Below, one piece after another: positions 8,584-15,844 of a DNA stretch of 23,857 bases. The stretch is from NCBI GenBank assembly GCA_031278255.1, contig JAITKU010000153.1, positions 1 through 23,857 of the forward strand, written 5' to 3'. The first letter of the stretch is position 1. Each line of letters opens with the position of its first letter. The notes under the pieces were generated by a model, which was given only the letters and a program-made list of their open reading frames with translations, was not told the DNA's origin and did not search any database. The DNA is from Eubacteriales Family XIII. Incertae Sedis bacterium. Lineage in GTDB: Bacteria > Bacillota > Clostridia > Peptostreptococcales > Anaerovoracaceae. The translations under genes were made by a program, and so were the position numbers.

Positions 8584-9539
8584 AACGTCTGGATATTGTC
8601 GTACCCTGCTATAACGAGCAAGAGTGCATCCGGCTTTTTTACGACGCGGTTTCGCGCGTTATGCGCGAGCTGAAAGGCTGCGATTGGACGGTCTGCTATG
8701 TGGACGACGGCAGTTCGGACGATACGCTGTCCGAAATAAAAAAACTCGCGGCGGAAAAGGGTGAGAGGCAAATCAAGTATGTGTCGTTCACGCGGAATTT
8801 CGGCAAGGAGGCCGCCATCTACGCGGGGCTTAAGCATTCGGACGGCGATTTGGTCGCGCTGATGGACGCCGACTTGCAGGATCCGCCCACCCTGCTCCCC
8901 GAAATGCTGAAAGCCGTGAACGAGGAGGGCTACGACTCCTGCGCGACCTGCCGCACGAGCCGGACCGGAGAGCCGCCCGTGCGCAGCTTCTTTGCCAACG
9001 TGTTCTACAGGCTCATCAATTCCATTTCGGACACGAAATTCAAACCCGGCGCGCGGGATTTCCGCCTTATGACGCATGAAATGCGGGACGCGGTACTCAA
9101 GCTCGGCGAAACAGAGCGTTTCACAAAGGGTTTGCTGTCGTGGGTCGGATTCCGCACGAAATGGATCGAGTATGAAAACGTGAAGCGCGCCGCGGGCCAA
9201 AGCAAATGGTCCTTTTTCAAATTGCTGAAATACGCGATAAGCGGCATTGTCGCGTTTTCGACCGCTCCGCTCAGACTTGCGTCCGTTTTGGGCTTCGTCG
9301 TCGTTGGGGCGGCGGCGCTCTACGCGCTGTACATATTCTTGAAAGCCGTGATCTACGGCACGAACTCCTCCGGATTTTCCACGATCATCATCCTGATGAT
9401 GTTTTTCAGCGGTATCATCATATTGCTGCTCGGCATCATCGGCGAGTATCTGTCCCGCGTCTATTCCGAAATAAAGCGGCGGCCCGTATACATCGCCAGA
9501 GAAACAAACGCGGCGAAAGACAGGGAGGAGGAACGGTAA
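8580..9539 (+). CDS. Family 2 glycosyltransferase, GtrB/DPM1-like
   Basis: This 319-residue enzyme probably transfers a sugar from a nucleotide donor to undecaprenyl phosphate on the cytoplasmic face. The GT-A domain fills residues 1-225: VVPCYNEQE at the N-terminus, VDDGSSDDT for nucleotide binding, and MDADLQDPP as the metal-binding DxD region. Two C-terminal membrane segments (about 235-255 and 262-285) anchor it, as in GtrB, ArnC and DPM1 relatives. A strong ribosome site (AGGAGG, 7 nt before ATG) and a 4-nt overlap with the GtrA gene show that the pair is translated together. The donor sugar, often glucose in this family, cannot be told from sequence alone. This appears to be the last gene of the polysaccharide block. 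Confidence 0.88.
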   Translation: MKRLDIVVPCYNEQECIRLFYDAVSRVMRELKGCDWTVCYVDDGSSDDTLSEIKKLAAEKGERQIKYVSFTRNFGKEAAIYAGLKHSDGDLVALMDADLQDPPTLLPEMLKAVNEEGYDSCATCRTSRTGEPPVRSFFANVFYRLINSISDTKFKPGARDFRLMTHEMRDAVLKLGETERFTKGLLSWVGFRTKWIEYENVKRAAGQSKWSFFKLLKYAISGIVAFSTAPLRLASVLGFVVVGAAALYALYIFLKAVIYGTNSSGFSTIIILMMFFSGIIILLLGIIGEYLSRVYSEIKRRPVYIARETNAAKDREEER

Positions 9540-9631
9540 GACACCGGGGCGTGATACAGTCGGAATCCTTTCATTAGGGGCGCAATTTGCTGACCCGGGC
9601 GGTCCTTGAAGCGGATAAATTTTAAAAAGCA

Positions 9632-9660
9632 TTTACAAATCTGATTTTTTGTGGTATATT
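9632..9660 (+). promoter_or_regulatory. Sigma-A-type promoter for leader and aro operon
   Basis: The -35 TTTACA (9632-9637) and -10 TATATT (9655-9660) are separated by exactly 17 nt, inside an AT-rich patch that stands out from its GC-rich surroundings. A transcript would begin near 9667, 17 nt before the Shine-Dalgarno of the Phe-rich leader ORF. No other promoter of similar quality is visible before aroB. Confidence 0.75.
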
Positions 9661-9696
9661 GAAAACACAGAAAAGGGAAGTGCGGAGGTTTTCGGA

Positions 9697-9789
9697 ATGC
9701 GCGATCGGTTTGGCGGCACAAGGCAGGGTTTTTATTTTATCTTCGGCCACAGCTTTTTCGGCTTTGGCTTTTTCGGCTTGGAAAAATAA
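9697..9789 (+). CDS. Phe-rich leader peptide of the aro-pheA operon
   Basis: This 30-codon ORF is too short for routine gene calling. GGAGG at 9684-9688 lies 8 nt before the ATG, an ideal ribosome site. The peptide contains nine Phe (positions 5, 12, 14, 16, 20, 21, 23, 25, 26; six TTT and three TTC codons) and one Tyr (13); residues 12-26 read FYFIFGHSFFGFGFF. It ends at TAA 9787-9789, 50 nt before a strong palindrome and 134 nt before aroB. This is the architecture of pheL-type leaders, in which ribosome stalling at Phe codons under Phe shortage changes RNA folding and lets transcription proceed. Downstream lie all shikimate genes plus pheA, so Phe is the logical effector. A gene symbol such as pheL is not assigned, because homology to the enterobacterial leader is not expected. 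The leader ORF and its Phe bias are seen directly; the mechanism is inferred. Confidence 0.82.
   Translation: MRDRFGGTRQGFYFIFGHSFFGFGFFGLEK
9752..9779 (+). repeat. 15-nt tandem duplication inside the leader ORF
   Basis: A 13-nt sequence, GCTTTTTCGGCTT, occurs at 9752-9764 and again at 9767-9779 with a 15-nt (five-codon) period. The duplication is in frame and doubles an FFG(F/L) block. It suggests that the Phe-codon run grew by local duplication. Confidence 0.7.
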
Positions 9790-9839
9790 AAACATGTGCA
9801 GGGTGCCCGGCGACAAGCAAAAAAACGAACGAAAACGAC

Positions 9840-9869
9840 AGGGGTTCATGTACATGTACATGAACCCCT
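9840..9869 (+). terminator. Perfect 30-bp palindrome; candidate attenuator hairpin
   Basis: Positions 9840-9852 (AGGGGTTCATGTA) and 9857-9869 are exact reverse complements around a CATG centre. RNA could form a 13-bp stem with a 4-nt loop. It stands between the Phe-rich leader and aroB, where an attenuator terminator belongs. Only TTT follows the stem (then GCAT), so the U-tract is poor and termination may be weak or factor-assisted. The perfect DNA symmetry also allows an operator for a dimeric regulator. An A-rich stretch at 9819-9838 lies just upstream. Confidence 0.55.
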
Positions 9870-9891
9870 TTGCATAGGGCCTTGCGGGAGG

Positions 9892-9910
9892 CGCGGCGCG
9901 TTGCGCCGCG
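9892..9910 (+). promoter_or_regulatory. GC hairpin next to aroB ribosome site
   Basis: An 8-bp stem, CGCGGCGC / GCGCCGCG, with a GTT loop ends at 9910. The aroB Shine-Dalgarno (GGGGGAG, 9912-9918) begins directly after it. The element may limit or time aroB translation, or act as a late member of the leader fold. No T-run follows, so it is not a terminator. Confidence 0.4.
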
Positions 9911-9923
9911 GCGGGGGAGCGAT

Positions 9924-10988
9924 ATGATTCGGCAGAGTGTCGCGTTGCGAGAAAACGCTTACGATATATACATACGGGAGGGACTGCTCGGCGACTGCGG
10001 CGCCTTGCTTAGGGAGCGCTTCGGGGAATCGCTTCCCGCGGAGGCGGTTTTGATCACGGACAGCAACGTCTGGGCGCGTTACGCCTCGCCCATGCGCGAC
10101 TCGCTCGCGCGGGCCGGTATCGCGTTCAAACCCCTTGTTCAGGAAGCGGGCGAGGGGAGCAAGTCCCTAAGAAACCTCGCGCGGCTGTACGCCGCGTTCG
10201 CCGATCTGCGCCTGAGGCGCGACGGTCTGATCATCGCTTTCGGCGGCGGCGTGATCGGGGATTTGGCGGGCTTTGCGGCGGCCACGTGGATGCGCGGCGT
10301 ACGCTTCGTGCAGATACCGACCACGCTTTTGGCGCAGGTGGATTCGAGCGTGGGAGGCAAGACCGCCGTCAACACGCGCGCGGGAAAGAATTTGGTCGGC
10401 GTTTTCTATCAGCCCGCTCTCGTCCTGACGGACCCCGCGCTGCTCGCAGGTCTGCCCGCGCGCGAATTTCGCTGCGGCATGGCGGAGGTGGTCAAATACG
10501 GGGCCATACGGTCAAAGCGGCTTTTTGAAAGTCTGCGGCTTGCGCCGGATCCGGCGGAACTGTGCGCGATCATCGGCGAATGCTGCGCGATCAAGGCCGG
10601 TATTGTGGAGAGGGACGCCTTTGACACGGGGGAACGCATGTTGCTGAACTTCGGGCACAGCTTCGGTCACGCGATCGAGGCGCTGGGCGGTTTTCACAGG
10701 CACAATCACGGCGAGGCGGTGGCGATGGGCATGACGCTGGCCGCCGAAGCGGGTGAGAGACTGGGGCTGACCGCGCGCGGGAGCGCGAACGCACTGCGGG
10801 AGGTTTTGGCGGCGCAGGGCCTTGAAACGGATTGTCCCTATGCGCCCGCGGCCCTGTTGCCGCGGATGGACTTGGACAAAAAAAACAGCGACGGGGCCGT
10901 ACGGCTGGTATTGCTTGCGGCGCCGGGGGAGGCTTTCGTCCGATCGCTTGACCGGGCGGCGCTTCGCGAAGCCATGGGAGGTGTTTGA
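9924..10988 (+). CDS. aroB: 3-dehydroquinate synthase
   Basis: This 354-residue cytoplasmic enzyme converts DAHP to 3-dehydroquinate, the second step of the shikimate pathway, using NAD+ and a divalent metal. Family signatures are clear: the glycine-rich NAD site GGGVIGDLAGF, the PTTLLAQVDSSVGGKTAVN block, MAEVVKYG, the metal-ligand region FGHSFGHAIE and HNHGEAVAMG, and the C-terminal MDLDKKNSDG. The start at 9924 is preceded by GGGGGAG and follows the regulatory leader. An upstream in-frame ATG at 9870 lies inside the palindrome and gives an unconserved extension, so I rejected it. It is the first enzyme gene of the operon; its stop is 4 nt before the aroA start. Confidence 0.95.
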   Translation: MIRQSVALRENAYDIYIREGLLGDCGALLRERFGESLPAEAVLITDSNVWARYASPMRDSLARAGIAFKPLVQEAGEGSKSLRNLARLYAAFADLRLRRDGLIIAFGGGVIGDLAGFAAATWMRGVRFVQIPTTLLAQVDSSVGGKTAVNTRAGKNLVGVFYQPALVLTDPALLAGLPAREFRCGMAEVVKYGAIRSKRLFESLRLAPDPAELCAIIGECCAIKAGIVERDAFDTGERMLLNFGHSFGHAIEALGGFHRHNHGEAVAMGMTLAAEAGERLGLTARGSANALREVLAAQGLETDCPYAPAALLPRMDLDKKNSDGAVRLVLLAAPGEAFVRSLDRAALREAMGGV

Positions 10989-10992
10989 CGAG

Positions 10993-12276
10993 ATGTTGAG
11001 CAGAACGGAAGCGCGGAAGATCAAACTGTTTCCGCGCGGCGTGATCACACCGCCGCCGTCGAAGAGCCTGTGTCACAGGGCTGTCATATGCGCGGCTCTG
11101 GCGCGGGGCGAGAGCGTAATCCGAAACGTCGTCCTGTCCGAGGATATAGAAGCCACCCTGCAGGGCGTGCGCTGTCTCGGCGCAGAGTGGCGTCTCTCGG
11201 ACGGCGTTCTTCGCGTGCGGGGCGGCGGGGAGCGCCGCGCGGATTTGATCAACTGCGTCGAATCCGGCTCCACCTTGCGCTTCCTGATCCCGGTCGCCGC
11301 GCTCTCAGGCAGGGAAACGATATTTAAGGGCAAGGGGCGGTTGCTGATCCGCCCGATGGGCGCGTACCTCGGCGCTTTTGCGGGGACCTCGGTGCGCTTT
11401 TCGCATACGAAGCGGGAGATACGGATTCGCGGTCCGCTGCGCGGCGGCCTGTTCCGTCTGCCCGGGGACGTGAGTTCGCAGTTTGTCTCGGGACTGCTGT
11501 TCGCCCTGCCTCTGACGGAGAAAGACAGCGAGATACGCCTCGAAAGCCCGCTCGAATCGCGGCAATACGCGGAGATGACGATGGATGTCATGCGCTGTTT
11601 CGGGGCGGAGGCGAGCGCCGATAGGCTGTGCTTTCGGGTGGGCGGCGGACAGCGGTACAGACCGTCGGAATACACGGTGGAGGCGGACTATTCGCAGGCC
11701 GCGTATTTCCTCGGCGCGGCGGCGTTGGGCCTCGACGTGCGTTGCGCCGGGCTGAACGAAGAGAGCAGGCAGGGCGATACGGCGATCCTCCGCATACTGA
11801 AAGAGATGGGCGCGACGATCACGCGGAAAGACGGTCTTGTATCCGTCCGCGCCGAGCGGCTTTCCCCCGTAACGGTGGACGCCCGTGAAAATCCCGATCT
11901 CATTCCGCCCGTCGCGGCGCTCTGCTGCTATTGCGACGGCACGAGCCGCATCGTCAACGCGGGACGGCTGCGTTTGAAAGAGAGCGATCGCCTGCGGGCC
12001 TTGGCCGAAGAACTCGGCAAGCTGGGCGCGCACATAGAGGAATCGCGGGATACGCTCGTGATCAGGGGCGCGCGGACCCTGCGCGGCGGCACGGCCGACG
12101 CGCACCACGATCACCGCATCGCCATGTCCGTGGCGCTCGCGGCCATCCGCTGTACGGAGGAGGTCAGTCTGATCGGCTGGCACAACGTCGGCAAATCCTA
12201 TCCGAATTTCTGGGACGATTTTGAAAGAACAACGCTGTCGGCGGCGTTGCGCGCGGAGGGGGGCGAGCGGCTGTGA
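10993..12276 (+). CDS. aroA: EPSP synthase (3-phosphoshikimate 1-carboxyvinyltransferase)
   Basis: This 427-residue enzyme joins PEP to shikimate-3-phosphate to give EPSP. Visible motifs are PPPSKSLCHRAV near the N-terminus (PEP and phosphate contacts), ESGSTLRFL, GDVSSQFVSGLLFALP, DYSQAAYFLG, RLRLKESDRLRAL and DHRIAMSVALAA. ESGSTLRF in place of the NAGTAMRP of enterobacterial enzymes suggests a divergent, class II-like type. The start at 10993 has GGAGGTG 9 nt upstream and sits 4 nt after the aroB stop. The open frame extends further upstream, but that part is an out-of-frame reading of aroB. The stop overlaps the GTG start of aroC (GTGA). Confidence 0.95.
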   Translation: MLSRTEARKIKLFPRGVITPPPSKSLCHRAVICAALARGESVIRNVVLSEDIEATLQGVRCLGAEWRLSDGVLRVRGGGERRADLINCVESGSTLRFLIPVAALSGRETIFKGKGRLLIRPMGAYLGAFAGTSVRFSHTKREIRIRGPLRGGLFRLPGDVSSQFVSGLLFALPLTEKDSEIRLESPLESRQYAEMTMDVMRCFGAEASADRLCFRVGGGQRYRPSEYTVEADYSQAAYFLGAAALGLDVRCAGLNEESRQGDTAILRILKEMGATITRKDGLVSVRAERLSPVTVDARENPDLIPPVAALCCYCDGTSRIVNAGRLRLKESDRLRALAEELGKLGAHIEESRDTLVIRGARTLRGGTADAHHDHRIAMSVALAAIRCTEEVSLIGWHNVGKSYPNFWDDFERTTLSAALRAEGGERL

Positions 12277-13343
12277 ACACGTGGGGCCGGGGTATCCGGC
12301 TGTCCATATTCGGCGAATCGCACGGAAAGGCTCTGGGCATGGTCGTCGATGGGCTTCCCGCCGGGGAAAGCATTGACGCGGAAGCGCTCCGGCGTGAAAT
12401 GGAGCGGCGCGCGCCGGGCCGGGACGCGCTTTCCACGGCGCGGCGCGAGACGGACGCGGTGGAGATTCTGAGCGGCATAAAGGACGGCGTTACGACGGGC
12501 GCCCCGATCTGCGGCCTCATACAAAACGGCGACGCGCGTTCCGGCGATTACGACGCGCGCCTGCGCCCCGGGCACGCGGACTGGACCGCCCTGCTCAAAT
12601 ACGGCGGCCATGCGGACCTGCGCGGCGGCGGGCATTTCTCGGGACGGCTCACGGCGCCGCTCGTGTTCGCGGGCGCCTTGGCAAGGCAGACGCTTTGGCG
12701 TCGCGGCATCAGAATCTACGGGCGTATCGCCGCGATCGGCGGCGTCGCGGACGCGAAAACACCCCGCGACGAGGCGGAGCGGCAATCGCTTGCGGGTTTG
12801 AGAATCCCCGCTTTCGGGGACGCCGCCGCGCGGATGTCGGCCGCGATAGACGCGGCGCGCGCGGCGGGCGACTCGGTCGGCGGTATCGCGGAGGCCGCGG
12901 CCTACGGCGTGCCGGGGGGCGTAGGCGATCCGTTCTTCGCCTCGGTGGAGAGCGTTACGGCCTCCCTGCTCTTCTCGATCCCGGCGGTCAAGGGCGTGGA
13001 GTTCGGCGACGGTTTTCGTTTGGCCGACCTGCGCGGCAGCGAGGCCAACGACGAACTCTTCATCGAGCGCGGCGCAATCCGCTCGCGCACGAATCACAAC
13101 GGCGGCATCCTCGGCGGTATCACGAACGGTATGCCGATCGTCGTCCGCGTCGCGTGCAAGCCGACGCCCTCCATAGCGAAAGCGCAGCGCACGGTGAATC
13201 CGGCGGACATGACGGAAACGACGCTGGCGACGGCCGGCCGTCACGATCCCTGCGTAGTGCCGCGCGCCCTGCCCGTCGTCGAGGCGGCGCTGGCGCTTGG
13301 TATTTTGGACTGCATGTCGGCCGGTCCGCCGGAGGCGCAATGA
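12273..13343 (+). CDS. aroC: Chorismate synthase
   Basis: This 356-residue FMN-dependent enzyme removes phosphate from EPSP to form chorismate, the branch-point product. The N-terminus NTWGRGIRLSIFGESHG is the first chorismate synthase signature; RPGHADWTALLKYG and RGGGHFSGRLTAPLV form the second; the Arg/Asp-rich HDPCVVPRALPV region near residue 325 is the third. Translation starts at GTG, overlapping the aroA stop by 4 nt, so it is probably coupled. The stop in turn overlaps the ATG of the aroK/E fusion. No partial domain or frameshift is visible. Confidence 0.95.
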   Translation: MNTWGRGIRLSIFGESHGKALGMVVDGLPAGESIDAEALRREMERRAPGRDALSTARRETDAVEILSGIKDGVTTGAPICGLIQNGDARSGDYDARLRPGHADWTALLKYGGHADLRGGGHFSGRLTAPLVFAGALARQTLWRRGIRIYGRIAAIGGVADAKTPRDEAERQSLAGLRIPAFGDAAARMSAAIDAARAAGDSVGGIAEAAAYGVPGGVGDPFFASVESVTASLLFSIPAVKGVEFGDGFRLADLRGSEANDELFIERGAIRSRTNHNGGILGGITNGMPIVVRVACKPTPSIAKAQRTVNPADMTETTLATAGRHDPCVVPRALPVVEAALALGILDCMSAGPPEAQ

Positions 13344-14743
13344 AAAACATCGTATTGATCGGACTGTCCGGCAGCGGAAAATCGACGCTCGGCGCTGCGG
13401 TCGCAGAGCGGTTCGGGCTTGATTTTTTCGATACGGACGCGGAGACGGAGCGGGGCGCGGGGATGTCGATCGCGCAAATATTTTCCGAATACGGCGAGGC
13501 GCGCTTTCGCGAATGGGAAGCGGCGGCCGCGCAAGCGGCCGCGCGGCGCAAAGGCTGCGTCATCGCCACCGGCGGCGGCGTGATCCTGCGCGCGGAGAAC
13601 CTGCGCGCCCTGCGGCACAACGGGCGTGTCGTCTTTCTGGACAGGCCGCCCGTCGAGATCGCGAACGATCTCGATGTGCGCGCGCGTCCCCTGCTGGCGG
13701 CGGACGCGGGCCGTATCCACGAACTGTCGCGCGCGCGGCGCGAACGCTACCTCGCCTGCGCGGACGTTTGTCTGCCCTGCGCCGACGGCCTGCGGGATGC
13801 CTTTGAGAGACTTTGCGCTTTCGTGCGCGGCGCGTATCCGGACGCGGACTTTGCCGTGATCGGGGACCCCGTGGGCCACAGCCTGTCTCCCGCCATCCAC
13901 AACGCCGTGTTCGCCGCGCTCGGGATTTCGGACGCTTACCGCGCGATCCACGTTCCGGCGGGCGGGCTGGAGGATTTCGCCCGGCGCGCGCGCGCGTCCC
14001 GCCTGCGCGGTTTCAACGTTACAATACCGCACAAGCAAAGTATTATTCAATTCTTGGACGAAACGGATGAGGAGGCGCGCCTCTGCGGGGCGGTGAACAC
14101 GGTACGCGTTCGGGATGGGCGCCTCACCGGATACAATACGGACGCGGAGGGCCTGCTGAGGGCCTTTGGGCGCAGGGGCCGCGCGTACGGCGGCGGCGAC
14201 ATCGCGATCCTCGGCGCGGGCGGCGCGGCGGCGGGGATAGCGGTAAAAGCCGCGCGCGAGGGGGCGCGCAGGATCACGATATTCGCCGGACGGCGGCCGG
14301 AAAAGGCGGGGGAACTTGCGCGCAGGGCCCTTGGGGCCGCGGGACCGCACAAACCCGAGCTTGTCGCCGCCGAGATGAAGCCGGACGCGCTGCGCGCCGG
14401 CCTTTGCGACGCGGATATTCTGATCAACGCCACGCCGCTCGGTATGCGCGGCATGGCGGACGATCACGCTTCGCTCGCGTTTTTGGAATACCTGCCGGCC
14501 CGCGCCCTCGTCTGCGACTTGATCTACGATCCGCCGCAGACAAAATTCTTGCGCGAAGCCGCGGCGCGCGGCCTCGAAACGATGAACGGTTTGGATATGC
14601 TGGTGGCGCAGGCGCTGCTCGCGGATGAGATATTCCTCGGCCGGGCTCTGAACGCGGCCGCGCTGTACGCGATCGCCGCCGCGGCGATTTCGCGAAAGAA
14701 ACGGGACGGGGGCGCTTCGCGGGAGGCGTTCGGCGCCGAATAG
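13340..14743 (+). CDS. aroKE: Bifunctional shikimate kinase / shikimate dehydrogenase fusion
   Basis: A single 467-residue frame carries two pathway enzymes. Residues 1 to about 160 are shikimate kinase: Walker A GLSGSGKST at 8-16, DTDAE for shikimate and magnesium, GEARFREWE, ATGGGVI and the lid RARPLL. From about 168 to 455 comes shikimate dehydrogenase: GHSLSPAIHN from 179, FNVTIPHK with the catalytic Lys near 231, GAVNTVR, GYNTDAEG with the catalytic Asp, the NADP-binding GAGGAAAG, INATPLGM and NGLDMLVAQ. No stop or internal ribosome site separates the two. The fusion joins non-consecutive-in-sequence but adjacent steps (dehydroshikimate to shikimate to shikimate-3-phosphate). AroE-AroK order is known inside fungal AROM in another arrangement; this kinase-first fusion is less common. 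GGAGG lies 5 nt before the ATG, which overlaps aroC by 4 nt. The symbol aroKE is descriptive. Confidence 0.93.
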   Translation: MKNIVLIGLSGSGKSTLGAAVAERFGLDFFDTDAETERGAGMSIAQIFSEYGEARFREWEAAAAQAAARRKGCVIATGGGVILRAENLRALRHNGRVVFLDRPPVEIANDLDVRARPLLAADAGRIHELSRARRERYLACADVCLPCADGLRDAFERLCAFVRGAYPDADFAVIGDPVGHSLSPAIHNAVFAALGISDAYRAIHVPAGGLEDFARRARASRLRGFNVTIPHKQSIIQFLDETDEEARLCGAVNTVRVRDGRLTGYNTDAEGLLRAFGRRGRAYGGGDIAILGAGGAAAGIAVKAAREGARRITIFAGRRPEKAGELARRALGAAGPHKPELVAAEMKPDALRAGLCDADILINATPLGMRGMADDHASLAFLEYLPARALVCDLIYDPPQTKFLREAAARGLETMNGLDMLVAQALLADEIFLGRALNAAALYAIAAAAISRKKRDGGASREAFGAE

Positions 14744-14771
14744 TCTGCCGGGATCAGGGGAGAATACAGAT

Positions 14772-15785
14772 ATGATCATTATATTGAAGCGGGATGTTTC
14801 GGAGGAGCAGCTTAGGACGCTCAAAGAGGCGATATCCGACCGCCGTTTGACCATTCAGGATATCCGGGGCGAGAGTACGCGTATGCTCGGCCTCGCCGGG
14901 GATACGACCATGCTCTCCGAGGACAGCCTCATGCGCCACGAGTGCGTAGAACGCGTGATGAAGGTGTCGGAGCCGTACAAGCTGGCCGGCCGGCGTTTCC
15001 ATCCGCAGGATTCCGTCTACGAGATCGCCGGGCGGCGCATCGGCGGCGGCGCTTTCACGGTTATGGCGGGGCCTTGTTCGGTGGAAACCGAGGAACAGGT
15101 GCTTTCGATCGCGCGCGACGTGCGGCACGCGGGGGCCGATTTCCTGCGCGGCGGCGCTTTCAAGCCGCGCAGTTCGCCCTATTCTTTCCGGGGTCTCGGG
15201 CTTGACGGACTGGAACTTCTGAAGATAGCGCGGGAAAAAACGGGCCTGCCGATCGTCACGGAGATCCTGTCGCAGGAATACGCCGAGGTATTCAAAGCCG
15301 AGGTGGATATCATCCAGATCGGCGCGCGCAACATGCAGAACTTCCCCCTGCTCACGGAGGTCGGCGGGCTGGGCAAGCCGGTGCTGCTGAAGCGCGGCCC
15401 CTCCTGCACGATCGACGAGATGCTCATGGCGGCGGATTACATCCTGACGGCCGGCAACAGCCCCGTCATACTCTGCGAGCGCGGGATACGCACCTTTGAG
15501 ACGGCCACGCGCAACACGCTGGACCTCTCGGCCATACCCGTCCTAAAGAAGAAGTCGCACCTGCCCGTCGTCGTCGATCCCTCCCACGGCACCGGATACT
15601 GGGATTTGGTCTGTCCGATGGCGCTGGCGGCCGTCGCGGCGGGCGCGGACGGACTCATGATAGAGGTTCACAATCGCCCGGATAAGGCCCTGTGCGACGG
15701 ACAGCAGTCCATAACGCCTTTCCTGTTCGACAGGCTGATGCGCAAGGCGGCGCGCTTGCGCGCCGCGGTTGCCGAGGACGCGTAA
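14772..15785 (+). CDS. aroF: DAHP synthase, type I beta with N-terminal regulatory domain
   Basis: This 337-residue enzyme condenses PEP and erythrose-4-phosphate to DAHP, the entry step of the pathway. Residues 1 to about 85 (beginning MIIILKRDVSEEQLRTLKEA) form a ferredoxin-like domain found in feedback-regulated relatives such as the Thermotoga enzyme. The barrel follows, with MAGPCSVET (metal Cys), RGGAFKPRSSPYSFRG, GARNMQNF, LLKRGPSCTIDEM, CERGIRTFE, VDPSHGTGYWD (metal His), MIEVHNRPDKA (metal Glu) and the final CDGQQS (metal Asp). All metal ligands are present. It lies 28 nt after the aroK/E fusion, with GGGGAGA about 7 nt before the ATG. Feedback by Phe or Tyr is likely from the domain but not proven. 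Confidence 0.93.
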   Translation: MIIILKRDVSEEQLRTLKEAISDRRLTIQDIRGESTRMLGLAGDTTMLSEDSLMRHECVERVMKVSEPYKLAGRRFHPQDSVYEIAGRRIGGGAFTVMAGPCSVETEEQVLSIARDVRHAGADFLRGGAFKPRSSPYSFRGLGLDGLELLKIAREKTGLPIVTEILSQEYAEVFKAEVDIIQIGARNMQNFPLLTEVGGLGKPVLLKRGPSCTIDEMLMAADYILTAGNSPVILCERGIRTFETATRNTLDLSAIPVLKKKSHLPVVVDPSHGTGYWDLVCPMALAAVAAGADGLMIEVHNRPDKALCDGQQSITPFLFDRLMRKAARLRAAVAEDA

Positions 15786-15844
15786 GGCCCTCGAACGGGC
15801 GCCGGGGGAAGCTATCCGCAAAACGAGTATCGGAGAGGATAAAA

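Noticed and set aside
9659..9877. 72-codon ORF on the plus strand over the leader
   Set aside because: It starts inside the -10 box, before the transcript would begin, and runs through the palindrome. Its composition is not protein-like; the Phe-rich ORF in another frame has the ribosome site.
9790..9923. T-box riboswitch upstream of aroB
   Set aside because: The conserved antiterminator sequence AGGGTGGNACCGCG is not present; CAGGGTGCCCGG near 9800 only partly resembles it and lacks the rest. No specifier-loop stem was found.
12198..13340. 380-codon minus-strand ORF over aroC
   Set aside because: It is the mirror frame of a clear chorismate synthase gene and has no motif of its own.
13241..14854. 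537-codon ORF on the minus strand across the aroK/E fusion
   Set aside because: High GC makes long antisense frames. It is Arg/Ala-rich with no recognisable domain, while the plus-strand frame carries intact motifs of two enzymes.
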